In this document: piece after piece, positions 50,462 to 58,772 of the stretch | How the letters are laid out: every line of letters begins with the position of its first letter | Position numbering within the stretch: position 1 is the first letter of the stretch | NCBI RefSeq assembly: GCF_019168305.1 | Contig: NZ_JAHTBI010000054.1 | Span: forward strand, 1 to 64,000 | Direction of reading: 5' to 3' | From: Pseudomonas aegrilactucae | GTDB taxonomy: Bacteria; Pseudomonadota; Gammaproteobacteria; Pseudomonadales; Pseudomonadaceae | DNA: 64,000 bases | Notes under the pieces: generated by a model | The model's input: only the letters and a program-made list of their open reading frames with translations | What the model was told of the DNA's origin: nothing | The model's database searches: none | Position numbers and translations under genes: made by a program

Positions 50462-50517
50462 CAATCATTAATCTTGTCTCCATCGACTTAGCGAATTTGC
50501 CGATGGAGGCAACCCCC

Positions 50518-51117
50518 ATGTCCCGCGTACTGATCATCGAAAGCAGCGCCCGCCAGCAAGACTCCGTATCCCGGCAGTTGACCCGCGATTTCGTCAGCCA
50601 GTGGCAGGCCGCCAACCCGGCCGATCAGATCACCCAGCGCGACCTGGCGGTGACCCCGGTGCCGCACCTGGACGGCAACCTGCTGGGTGGCTGGATGAAG
50701 CCCGAAGCGCAGCGCAATGAGCAGGAACTGCAAGCGCTGGCGCGTTCCAACGAGCTGACCGACGAAGTGTTGGCGGCCGACGTGCTGGTACTGGCGGCGC
50801 CGATGTACAACTTCACCATCCCCAGCACGCTCAAGGCCTGGCTCGACCATGTGCTGCGTGCCGGCGTGACCTTCAAGTACACCCCGACCGGCCCGCAGGG
50901 GCTGCTGACCGGCAAGCGGGCGTACGTGCTGACCGCCCGTGGCGGGATCCACGCCGGGGCCAGCAGCGACCATCAGGAACCCTACCTGCGCCAGGTGCTG
51001 GCCTTTATCGGCATACACGATGTGACCTTCATTCATGCCGAGGGCCTGAACATGGGCGGTGATTTCCACGAAAAGGGCCTGAACCAGGCCAAGGCGCTGC
51101 TGGCTGCGGTGGCCTAG
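50518..51117 (+). CDS. azoR: FMN-dependent NADH-azoreductase
   Basis: 199 aa from ATG 50518 with GGAGG 8 bases upstream. Flavodoxin-like quinone/azo reductase: SRVLIIESSARQQDSVSRQL (FMN phosphate loop), VLAAPMYNFTIPSTLKAWLD with the MYNF flavin contact near residue 95, and TARGGIHAGASSDHQEPYL near 140. Two-electron reduction of azo dyes and quinones using NADH; likely a detoxification role. Monocistronic, with a terminator 55 bases after the stop. Confidence 0.94.
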   Translation: MSRVLIIESSARQQDSVSRQLTRDFVSQWQAANPADQITQRDLAVTPVPHLDGNLLGGWMKPEAQRNEQELQALARSNELTDEVLAADVLVLAAPMYNFTIPSTLKAWLDHVLRAGVTFKYTPTGPQGLLTGKRAYVLTARGGIHAGASSDHQEPYLRQVLAFIGIHDVTFIHAEGLNMGGDFHEKGLNQAKALLAAVA

Positions 51118-51171
51118 CCGACACCGATTTCCCCCCCCGCCTGACACCTTTTTGCTCCTTTGGGTGTGCCT

Positions 51172-51204
51172 GCCCGGTCAAGCCTTGCGCTGGCCGGGCT
51201 TTTT
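51172..51204 (+). terminator. Rho-independent terminator after azoR
   Basis: GCCCGGTCA ... TGGCCGGGC (one mismatch) followed by five T's. Confidence 0.82.
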
Positions 51205-51285
51205 GTTGCTGGCCAAAAAAAACCAGGACCGTTGATAGCTCTGGCCTGAACCGCTAAGGTCGCCGCCTGAATTCAAGGGGCATAC

Positions 51286-52164
51286 ATGGGCTACTTACTG
51301 ATCGTCGCATTGATCCAGGCATTTTCGTTCAGCCTGATCGGTGAATACCTGGCCGGCCACGTCGACAGCTACTTCGCCGTACTGGCGCGGGTGCTGCTGG
51401 CCGGGCTGGTGTTTTTGCCACTGACCCAATGGCGCAGGGTGGAACCGCGCTTCATGCGGGGCATGCTGTTGATCGGCGCCCTGCAGTTCGGCATCACCTA
51501 CGTGTGCCTGTACCTGAGCTTTCGTGTGCTCAGCGTGCCCGAAGTGCTGTTGTTCACCATCCTCACGCCGCTGCACGTGACCTTGATCGAGGATGCCCTG
51601 AACCGGCGTTTCAACCCCTGGGCGCTGGTGGCAGCACTGGTGGCGGTGGCCGGCGCTGCGGTGATCCGCTTCGACAGCATCAACCCGGACTTCTTCATCG
51701 GCTTTTTGCTGCTGCAACTGGCCAACTTCACCTACGCCGCCGGCCAGGTGCTGTACAAGCACCTGGTTGCACGCTACCCCAGCGACCTGCCGCACTATCG
51801 GCGCTTCGGCTACTTCTACCTGGGCGCGTTGCTGGTGGTGCTGCCGGCCTTCCTGCTGTTCGGCAACGCGCAGCACCTGCCGAGCACCGACGTGCAATGG
51901 CTGGTGCTGCTGTTTCTGGGGTTGTGCCCGACGGCACTGGGGCTGTACTGGTGGAACAAGGGTGCCTGCCTGGTTTCAGGCGGCACCCTGGCGGTGATGA
52001 ACAACCTGCATGTGCCGGTGGGCCTGCTGCTCAACCTGCTGATCTGGAATCAGCACGAGCCGCTGGGGCGGTTGTTCATCGGCGGGACGGTGATCCTGGC
52101 GTCCCTATGGCTCAGCCGTCTCGGCCACCAGCGCCCGCTGCTCGCGAACGGCGGTAGCCGGTAA
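51286..52164 (+). CDS. DMT-family (EamA) transporter
   Basis: 292 aa, about ten membrane helices. Starts MGYLLIVALIQAFSFSLIGE rather than with the usual tryptophan motif, then VLARVLLAGLVFLPL, and second-repeat LGLCPTALGLYWWNKGACLV. It resembles the carboxylate/amino acid/amine transporter subgroup of DMT. Substrate unknown. The 3' end overlaps the convergent mechanosensitive channel gene by 60 bases. Confidence 0.88.
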   Translation: MGYLLIVALIQAFSFSLIGEYLAGHVDSYFAVLARVLLAGLVFLPLTQWRRVEPRFMRGMLLIGALQFGITYVCLYLSFRVLSVPEVLLFTILTPLHVTLIEDALNRRFNPWALVAALVAVAGAAVIRFDSINPDFFIGFLLLQLANFTYAAGQVLYKHLVARYPSDLPHYRRFGYFYLGALLVVLPAFLLFGNAQHLPSTDVQWLVLLFLGLCPTALGLYWWNKGACLVSGGTLAVMNNLHVPVGLLLNLLIWNQHEPLGRLFIGGTVILASLWLSRLGHQRPLLANGGSR

Positions 52165-53406
52165 CAGCCCGGCGCGCAGGTCGCTGCCGCTGGGCTGCTG
52201 GTACAGGCCCAGGCCGAACTCGGGCATCACCGCCAGCAGGTAGTCGAAGATATCGCCCTGGATGCGCTCGTAGTCGGCCCACACGGTGGTGCGGGTAAAG
52301 CAGTAGATCTCCAGCGGCACGCCCTGGGCGGTGGTCTGCATCTGGCGCACCATGCAGGTCATGTTCGGCTGGATGTCGGGGTGGCTTTTCAGGTACGCCA
52401 GGGCGTAGGCGCGGAAGGTGCCGATATTGGTCATGCGCCGCCGGTTGGCCGACAGCGCCGCCACCGGCCCCTGGGCTTCGTTCCAGGCCTGCAGCTCGCT
52501 GCGCTTGCGTGCCATGTAGTCGGTCAGCAGGCGTACATTGCCCAGGCGCTGCTCTTGTTCATCGGTCAAAAAGCGCACGCCGCCGGCGTCGATGAACAGG
52601 CTGCGCTTGATGCGTCGCCCGCCCGATTGCTGCATGCCGCGCCAGTTCTTGAACGACTCGGACATCAGGCGCCAGGTGGGGATCGAGACGATGGTCTTGT
52701 CGAAATTCTGCACCTTCACCGTGTGCAGGGTGATGTCCACCACGTCGCCGTCGGCGCCCACCTGGGGCATTTCGATCCAGTCGCCCACGCGCAGCATGTC
52801 GTTGCTGGTCAGCTGCACGCTGGCCACGAACGACAGCAGGGTGTCCTTGTACACCAGCAGGATCACCGCCGACATCGCACCCAGGCCCGACAGCAGCAAC
52901 AGCGGCGAGCGGTCGATCAGGGTGGCGACGATGATGATCGCGCCGAACACGAACAGCACCATCTTGGCCAGTTGCACATAGCCCTTGATCGAGCGGGTGC
53001 GTGCATGTTCGGTGCGGGCATAGATGTCGAGCAGGGCGTCGAGCAGCGCGCTGATGGCCAGCACCAGGAACAGAATGGTGAACGCCAGCGCCACGTTGCC
53101 GAGAAAATGCTGGCTGGTGGCACTCAGTTCCGGCACCAGCTTGAGGCCGAACTGCACCACCAGCGACGGCGTCATCTGCGCCAGACGGTGGAACACCTTG
53201 TTCTGCAGCAGGTCGTTGAGCCAGTGCAGTGCCGGCTGTCGGCCCAGCAGCTTGAACGCGTGCAGGATCACGAAGCGTGCCACGCGGCCCAGCACCAGTG
53301 CGATCACCAGCAGCAGGGTCAGGCCCAGGCCGGCGTGCAAGAGCGGGTGTTGATCGAGAGAGCCCCAGAGATCAAGGGCGTTTTGCCAGAACAATTGAAT
53401 ATCCAT
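52105..53406 (-). CDS. MscS-type mechanosensitive ion channel
   Basis: 433 aa from ATG 53404-53406. N-terminal membrane helices (GLGLTLLLVIALVLGRVARF, VALAFTILFLVLAISALLDA, LFVFGAIIIVATLIDRSPLL), then the pore/MscS core LLLSGLGAMSAVILLVYKDT and the beta domain WIEMPQVGADGDVVDITLHT, VKVQNFDKTIVSIPTWRLM. Resembles the E. coli YbdG/miniconductance type with a cytoplasmic insert in the C-terminal half. Releases solutes on hypo-osmotic shock. The last 60 bases are antisense to the DMT gene end. Confidence 0.9.
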   Translation of the reverse strand: MDIQLFWQNALDLWGSLDQHPLLHAGLGLTLLLVIALVLGRVARFVILHAFKLLGRQPALHWLNDLLQNKVFHRLAQMTPSLVVQFGLKLVPELSATSQHFLGNVALAFTILFLVLAISALLDALLDIYARTEHARTRSIKGYVQLAKMVLFVFGAIIIVATLIDRSPLLLLSGLGAMSAVILLVYKDTLLSFVASVQLTSNDMLRVGDWIEMPQVGADGDVVDITLHTVKVQNFDKTIVSIPTWRLMSESFKNWRGMQQSGGRRIKRSLFIDAGGVRFLTDEQEQRLGNVRLLTDYMARKRSELQAWNEAQGPVAALSANRRRMTNIGTFRAYALAYLKSHPDIQPNMTCMVRQMQTTAQGVPLEIYCFTRTTVWADYERIQGDIFDYLLAVMPEFGLGLYQQPSGSDLRAGLLPATAVREQRALVAETAEP

Positions 53407-53548
53407 GCCGTACTGAAGGTGTCCGCAAAGAGAGTGGAGGCGCAATTAGAGCGCGGAAAGTCGTGACAATGCCAAAAGAAATTCGGCGTGGGCGCCGGAA
53501 AACGTTACCCTATGTGGCTGAATTTCTGCACTTGCCCGAGGTACACCC

Positions 53549-54877
53549 GTGTTTTCCCAATTCGCCCTGCACGAACGCCTGCTCAAAGCCGTGGCCGCAC
53601 TGAACTTTGTCGAGCCTACCCCGGTGCAGGCAGCGGCCATTCCCCTGGCCCTGCAAGGGCGTGACCTGCGGGTGACGGCGAAAACCGGTAGCGGCAAGAC
53701 CGCCGCCTTCATGTTGCCAGTGCTCAACCGACTGGTCGACCTGAAGCAGAGCCGCGTCGAGATCCGTGCCCTGGTGCTGCTGCCGACCCGCGAGCTGGCC
53801 CAGCAGACCCTCAAGGAAATCGAGCGTTTCGCCCAGTTCACCTACATCAAGGCCGGCATGATCACCGGTGGCGAGGACTTCAAGGAACAGGCCGCCATGC
53901 TGCGCAAGGTGCCTGACATCCTGGTCGGTACCCCGGGCCGCATGCTCGAGCAGCTCAATGCCGGCAACCTGCACCTGGAACATGTGCAGGTGGTGGTGCT
54001 CGACGAAGCCGACCGCATGCTCGACATGGGCTTCTCCGAAGACGTCGAGCGCCTGTGCAACGAATGTGCTAATCGTGAGCAGACCCTGCTGTTCTCGGCC
54101 ACCACCGGCGGCGCCGGCCTGCGCGACATGATCGGCAAGGTGCTCAAGGAGCCCGAGCACCTGATGCTCAACACTGTCAGCCAGCTCAACGACGGTACCC
54201 GCCAGCAGATCATCACCGCTGACCACAACCAGCACAAAGAACAGATCGTGCAGTGGCTGCTGGCCAACGAGACCTACCAGAAGGCGATCATCTTCACCAA
54301 CACCCGGGTGATGGCCGACCGTATCTATGGTCACCTGGTGGCCAAGGACATCAAGGCGTTCGTGCTGCACGGCGACAAGGACCAGAAAGATCGCAAGCTG
54401 GCCATCGAGCGCCTGAAACAGGGCGGCGCCAAGGTGCTGGTGGCGACCGATGTGGCGGCCCGTGGCCTGGACGTCGACGGCCTGGACCTGGTGGTCAACT
54501 TCGACATGCCGCGCAGCGGCGACGAATACGTGCACCGCATCGGCCGTACCGGGCGTGCCGGTAACGAAGGCCTGGCAGTGTCGCTGATCTGCCACGGCGA
54601 CTGGAACCTGATGTCGAGCATCGAGCGCTACCTCAAGCAGACCTTCGAGCGCCGCACCATCAAGGAAGTCAAAGGTACCTATACCGGGCCGAAGAAGGTC
54701 AAGGCGTCGGGCAAGGCGGCCGGGGTCAAGAAGAAAAAGACCGACAAGAAGACCGACAAGAAAGCCGTGGCCAAGCGCAAGCCTACCGCCAAGCCGAAGC
54801 CTAATGCGCCGTCGCTGGTGAGCCAGGACGGCATGGCGCCGCTGAAGAAGCGCAAGCCGGCACCGGCTGCCGAGTAA
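53549..54877 (+). CDS. DEAD-box ATP-dependent RNA helicase
   Basis: 442 aa. Q motif FVEPTPVQAAAIPLALQGRD, motif I AKTGSGKTAA near residue 46, Ia PTRELAQQTL, II VLDEADRMLDMGF near 150, III SATT, IV IIFTNTR, V VATDVAARGLDV and VI HRIGRTGRAG near 330. The last 75 residues are a Lys/Pro-rich unstructured tail (KKKKTDKKTDKKAVAKRKPT) that likely binds RNA. Role in rRNA or mRNA remodelling; specific assignment to RhlB, RhlE or SrmB is not possible by eye. Confidence 0.93.
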   Translation: MFSQFALHERLLKAVAALNFVEPTPVQAAAIPLALQGRDLRVTAKTGSGKTAAFMLPVLNRLVDLKQSRVEIRALVLLPTRELAQQTLKEIERFAQFTYIKAGMITGGEDFKEQAAMLRKVPDILVGTPGRMLEQLNAGNLHLEHVQVVVLDEADRMLDMGFSEDVERLCNECANREQTLLFSATTGGAGLRDMIGKVLKEPEHLMLNTVSQLNDGTRQQIITADHNQHKEQIVQWLLANETYQKAIIFTNTRVMADRIYGHLVAKDIKAFVLHGDKDQKDRKLAIERLKQGGAKVLVATDVAARGLDVDGLDLVVNFDMPRSGDEYVHRIGRTGRAGNEGLAVSLICHGDWNLMSSIERYLKQTFERRTIKEVKGTYTGPKKVKASGKAAGVKKKKTDKKTDKKAVAKRKPTAKPKPNAPSLVSQDGMAPLKKRKPAPAAE

Positions 54878-54889
54878 GCTTCAGCGCCT

Positions 54890-54912
54890 GTTCGCCGGCC
54901 TTGCCGGCGAAC
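54890..54912. terminator. bidirectional hairpin between convergent genes
   Basis: GTTCGCCGGC-CTT-GCCGGCGAAC, a perfect 10-bp stem between the stop of the helicase gene and that of the small minus-strand gene. No T run on either side. Confidence 0.55.
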
Positions 54913-54926
54913 GCATCACTCCCGAC

Positions 54927-55196
54927 TCAGACTTTCTTCTGCGCCGCCTTCAATTCCTGCATGCGCTTGTCGATCAGTTGGCATTTGTCTGGCAGGTCCT
55001 TGCTCTCGGTACCCAGCTTCATCCCCTGCAATTGCTCATTGATCTCCTTGGCCTTCTGCGGGTTCTGCTCCGTCAGGCGGCTCACCTCCCTGGCCAGTTC
55101 CTCACGCTTTTGCGTCGCTTCCTCCAGTGTGCACGCCCAGGTGGGCAGGGCAAACAGCACGGTGGCCGCTGCAGTGATACTCATCAATGTCTTCAT
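54927..55196 (-). CDS. small exported coiled-coil protein
   Basis: 89 aa from ATG 55194-55196. Signal peptide MKTLMSITAAATVLFALPTW cut before ACTLEE near 21. The mature part is a single heptad-rich helix pair (EATQKREELAREVSRLTEQN, AKEINEQLQGMKLGTESKD) with two Cys (ACTLEE, DKCQLI) positioned to close a disulfide hairpin. Function unknown. Convergent to the helicase; divergent from the next gene. Confidence 0.8.
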   Translation of the reverse strand: MKTLMSITAAATVLFALPTWACTLEEATQKREELAREVSRLTEQNPQKAKEINEQLQGMKLGTESKDLPDKCQLIDKRMQELKAAQKKV

Positions 55197-55324
55197 GGTC
55201 GAACCTCGTTTTCCATTACGGGCGAAGGTGTTCGGTGGAGGCATTGCGCCGCGTGAAAGTTCAGTCGAACCGCCGCGTTGCGCGTCGGTCACAACCTTAC
55301 ATTCCCTCGCTGGAGGTTGGACCG

Positions 55325-55720
55325 ATGAGCACTACCTATGACTGGGACCTGATCGAGCGCCTGCTGCACGAAGTGCAGAACAGCGCCGGCCACAGCTTCA
55401 CGCCACGCCCGTATGCCGAGCAGCACGCTGCCGCACTGGTGGCCAAGGGTGATCAGGTGCCGGACCTCGACCATCTCAAAACCACTGCCTGCGAGTACGA
55501 GAAGCTGTTGTTCGAGCGCGGCTTCATCGAAACTCGCCCCGAAGATCAGGGCGGCAATGGCGAGAACTTCGTGCTGACTGCCCGCGGTTCGCGTTTGCTC
55601 AGCCTGATCGACAGCAGTATTCCGGGTGATGCGCACCCGCGCCAGGTGCTCAACGACCAGGACGATCCTCTGGACGAAACCACGTTCGACGAGGTGGCGT
55701 CCAAGGCACAGATTGCCTGA
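55325..55720 (+). CDS. DUF2513-like winged-helix hypothetical protein
   Basis: 131 aa from ATG 55325 (MSTTYDWDLIERLLHEVQNS). The opening 'D-DLI--LL-E-Q', the middle HLKTTACEYEKLLFERGFIE and the LTARGSRLLSLID end recall DUF2513 or phage-type winged-helix proteins, which are predicted to bind DNA. The C-terminal 25 residues are acidic. Single gene; function unknown. Confidence 0.7.
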   Translation: MSTTYDWDLIERLLHEVQNSAGHSFTPRPYAEQHAAALVAKGDQVPDLDHLKTTACEYEKLLFERGFIETRPEDQGGNGENFVLTARGSRLLSLIDSSIPGDAHPRQVLNDQDDPLDETTFDEVASKAQIA

Positions 55721-55820
55721 GATCAGGCTGGCAATCGCCGGCTACTCATGCAGATAATCGGCGCTGGATCCACTGTCGCCGAGATAGCCCTATGCCTTGC
55801 CATCAAACCGGTTACCGCCC

Positions 55821-56750
55821 ATGAGCGCATCCCGCCAGTCCACGGATGCGTTTGCCTTGCAGGTCATGGTCGGGCTATGCCTGATCTGGGGTATCCAGCA
55901 GGTGATGATCAAATGGGCCGCGCCCGATATCGCGCCGGTGATGCAAGCCGCGGCACGTTCCGGCATTGCGGCGTTGCTGGTGGCGCTGCTGATCTGCTGG
56001 CGCGGCGGCTGGGATCAGGTGGGTGCGACCTGGAAGGGTGGGTTGCTGGCCGGGTCCCTGTTCGGCCTGGAATTTCTGCTGATTGCCGAGGGTCTTCAAT
56101 TGACCTCGGCCGCGCACATGTCGGTATTCCTGTACACCGCGCCGGTGTTTACCGCGCTCGGCCTGCACTTCATGCTGCCCAGCGAACGGCTGCGACCGTT
56201 GCAATGGCTGGGCATCCTGCTGGCGTTCGGCGGTATTGCGGTGGCGTTCGCCGGCGGGCTGTCGCTGGACAATCTCGACGGGCGCATGCTGCTGGGTGAT
56301 GCCATGGGGGTGATGGCGGGCATGGCCTGGGGCGCCACTACCGTGGTGGTGCGCGGCTCGCGCCTGTCTGAAGCACCCGCCACCCTGACCCTGTTTTACC
56401 AGTTGCTTGTCGGTTTCCTCGGCCTGTTGCTGATTGCCTGGCTGACCGGGCAGTTCAGCCATGTGACGCTGACCCCCACCTCCATCAGCAGCGTGCTGTT
56501 CCAGGCCATCGTGGTGTCCTTTTTCAGCTACCTGACCTGGTTCTGGCTGCTGCGCCGCTACCTTGCGTCCAACCTGGCGGTGTTCTCGTTCATCACACCG
56601 TTGTTTGGTGTGACGTTCGGCGTACTGCTGCTGGGCGAACCGTTGAGCATCAACTTCATACTGGGGGCTGTCTGTGTGTTGCTGGGCATCACCCTGGTCA
56701 GTGCCGAACAGTGGGTGCGTGGGCGCCTGCGCAGCCTTCTTGGGCAGTAA
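55821..56750 (+). CDS. DMT-family (EamA) transporter
   Basis: 309 aa from ATG 55821. About ten membrane helices in two EamA repeats: MVGLCLIWGIQQVMIKWAAP, EFLLIAEGLQLTSAAHMSVF, GVMAGMAWGATTVVVRGSRL, and SFFSYLTWFWLLRRYLASNL followed by FSFITPLFGVTFGVLLLGEP. Typical inner-membrane exporter of amino acids or metabolites, substrate unknown. Fourth DMT member in this window. Confidence 0.9.
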   Translation: MSASRQSTDAFALQVMVGLCLIWGIQQVMIKWAAPDIAPVMQAAARSGIAALLVALLICWRGGWDQVGATWKGGLLAGSLFGLEFLLIAEGLQLTSAAHMSVFLYTAPVFTALGLHFMLPSERLRPLQWLGILLAFGGIAVAFAGGLSLDNLDGRMLLGDAMGVMAGMAWGATTVVVRGSRLSEAPATLTLFYQLLVGFLGLLLIAWLTGQFSHVTLTPTSISSVLFQAIVVSFFSYLTWFWLLRRYLASNLAVFSFITPLFGVTFGVLLLGEPLSINFILGAVCVLLGITLVSAEQWVRGRLRSLLGQ

Positions 56751-56792
56751 GCGGGTGCAGACGACCGTTCATCCTGAAGTGGCGATGCGGGC

Positions 56793-56806
56793 CTGACTGA
56801 AATCAA
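56793..56806 (+). promoter_or_regulatory. ANR/FNR-like box upstream of the 41-aa gene
   Basis: CTGAC-TGAA-ATCAA matches 8 of the 10 fixed bases of TTGAT-N4-ATCAA. A possible -10 TATGAT lies at 56847-56852, placing the box roughly 60 bases upstream of a start site, a known activating distance for FNR-type regulators. Confidence 0.4.
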
Positions 56807-56908
56807 TAGAGAAATTTTTACCCGGGCGCGAAGGTGCACATCGGGCTATGATGAGTTTGTAGCGCCGCCGCTGAGTTTCGCCGCGCAGATGACCCGTGAG
56901 GGGGAGTT

Positions 56909-57034
56909 ATGAGAAACGATCTGTTCAACTGGCTCCACGACCTGGCTGTGGCATTGGGGCTTATCCCGCCACCTTTGCAGCCTGTACCGATCCCTACCGA
57001 TGAGGAGCAGCGCAAACGCCGACCCCGGCGCTAG
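56909..57034 (+). CDS. 41-aa conserved small protein
   Basis: MRNDLFNWLHDLAVALGLIP, PPLQPVPIP linker, acidic DEE and an Arg-rich end (RKRRPRR). GGGGAG sits just before the ATG and a strong terminator follows 13 bases after the stop. An amphipathic helix, Pro linker and basic tail suggest a membrane- or protein-binding small regulator. Its place beside the symporter/ureohydrolase/LysR cluster corresponds to P. aeruginosa PA1414 next to PA1418-PA1422, as I remember it; PA1414 is strongly induced without oxygen, and the ANR-like box upstream here fits. Homology itself is not proven. Confidence 0.7.
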   Translation: MRNDLFNWLHDLAVALGLIPPPLQPVPIPTDEEQRKRRPRR

Positions 57035-57047
57035 CCAGTTGCTGAAA

Positions 57048-57080
57048 CCGACGCATTACGCAATGCGTCGGTATTTTTTT
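57048..57080 (+). terminator. strong Rho-independent terminator
   Basis: CCGACGCATT-ACGC-AATGCGTCGG, a perfect 10-bp stem, then TA and seven T's. Ends the 41-aa gene transcript. Confidence 0.95.
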
Positions 57081-57252
57081 GTGTGTTTTTCGACTTCCCT
57101 AGCCCTCCCCAAATGCCTATGAGCGGCTGTAAGAGCGCAAGAGGGCTTCGGGTGTCGATGGGGGTGCTGGATATGCTTGGTTTTATCTGGGCCACCGCTG
57201 TGGGCATCGCTTCAGAGACGGGGCATATCCAGCATCGGCAGATCCAGGCGCC

Positions 57253-58632
57253 TTACGCCAAATTCACCGCCCCTACCGGCCGACGCGACAGCAAGCTCAC
57301 CACCACAAAACTCACCAACGCCACCGCCAGGCTGTAATAGATCGGCGTATTGGCATCCATCCCATCCTTGAACATGAACACCAAGGCCGTGACAAACCCC
57401 AGCGCCATGCTGGTGATCGCCCCGGACGTGGTCGCCCGCTTCCAGTAGATCGCCCCGATCAGCGGCACCAGCATGCCACCCACCAGCAGGTTGTAGGCCA
57501 GCGTCAGCGCGCTGATCACGTCCACCACCACCAGCGCAATCCCCAGCACCGCAAACCCGGTCAGGCACGTGAACAGCCGATTGATGCCCAGGCTCGACTG
57601 CTTGCCACCACGCAGCTTGGGCAGCAGATCTTCGGTCAATACGGTAGAGGCCGCCAACAACCCGGCACTGGCCGTCGACATCATCGCGGCCAGGGCCGCA
57701 GCAATCACCAAGCCGCGAATACCATCCGGCAGCGCCGATTTGACGATCGCGGCAAACGCATTGTTGGCATTGCCCAGGTCAGGCAACAGCACATGCGCGC
57801 ACATGCCGATCAGGGCGCACACCAGGCCATAGATCACGCAATACACACCCGCCGTGGTGCCGGCGCGTTTGGCCACTTTCTCGTCACGGGCAGTGAACAC
57901 CCGCTGCCAGATGTCCTGGCCAATCAGGATGCCGAAGAAGTAGATCAGGAAGTAGGTGATGATGGTGTCCCAGCCAATGGTGGTCAGGCTGAAACTGGTG
58001 TCAGGCAATTTGGCCACCAGTTCGTCCCAGCCACCTACCCGGTACAGGCAGATCGGCAGCAGGATGAACATCAGGCCAACGGTCTTGATCACGAATTGCA
58101 CGATGTCGGTCAGGGTCAGCGACCACATGCCGCCAATGGTCGAGTACACCACGACCACGCCGCCGCCGAGCAGGATCGCCGCCCAGAACGGCAACTCGAA
58201 CAACACCTGCAGCACGGTACCGATGGCCAGGGTCGAGGTCACGGCGATCATCAGCGCATAGGCCAGCATGATCACGGCGCTGGCCTGGCGGGCCATGGGG
58301 TTGTAGCGCTGCTCCAGCACCTGGGTCACGGTAAAGATGCGCAGGCGCAGCAACGGCTTGGCCAGAAACAGGTTCAGGGCAATGATGCCCAGGCCCAGCG
58401 CGGCACACAGCCAGAAGCCGGAAATGCCATGCACGTAACCCAGCTTCACCGTACCTACGGTAGAGGCGCCGCCCAGTACGGTGGCGGCCATGGTGCCCAT
58501 GTACAGGCTCGGGCCCAGGTTGCGTCCGGCCACCAGGTAGTCTTCATGGGTCTTTGCCCGGCGCATGCCGAACCAGCCCAGTACCAGCATGCCGGCGGCA
58601 TAGATCAGTACAACGAATATGTCCAAGGCCAT
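57253..58632 (-). CDS. sodium:solute symporter (SSS family)
   Basis: 459 aa from ATG 58630-58632. Twelve to thirteen hydrophobic segments; SSS signs are GWFGMRRAKTHEDYLVAGRN near residue 20, GTMAATVLGGASTVGTVKLG near 47 and GLVIAAALAAMMSTASAGLL near 315, the conserved sodium-site helix. Imports a small organic solute with Na+. It lies downstream of the ureohydrolase gene on the same strand with 140 bases between, and is expected to take up the guanidino compound hydrolysed there (inference from context). Confidence 0.92.
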   Translation of the reverse strand: MALDIFVVLIYAAGMLVLGWFGMRRAKTHEDYLVAGRNLGPSLYMGTMAATVLGGASTVGTVKLGYVHGISGFWLCAALGLGIIALNLFLAKPLLRLRIFTVTQVLEQRYNPMARQASAVIMLAYALMIAVTSTLAIGTVLQVLFELPFWAAILLGGGVVVVYSTIGGMWSLTLTDIVQFVIKTVGLMFILLPICLYRVGGWDELVAKLPDTSFSLTTIGWDTIITYFLIYFFGILIGQDIWQRVFTARDEKVAKRAGTTAGVYCVIYGLVCALIGMCAHVLLPDLGNANNAFAAIVKSALPDGIRGLVIAAALAAMMSTASAGLLAASTVLTEDLLPKLRGGKQSSLGINRLFTCLTGFAVLGIALVVVDVISALTLAYNLLVGGMLVPLIGAIYWKRATTSGAITSMALGFVTALVFMFKDGMDANTPIYYSLAVALVSFVVVSLLSRRPVGAVNLA

Positions 58633-58772
58633 GGGGTGTCTCCGATTATCTTTATTATGGTGAGATCGATCAGCTGGCGGCACGTGCGCCAGGCGTCATT
58701 CATCCGCTGACGGGCCGCTGGCGCGGCCTGTCCAAGGTTCCATCCCAGGGTGAAGATCCAAGACGCTGGCCG

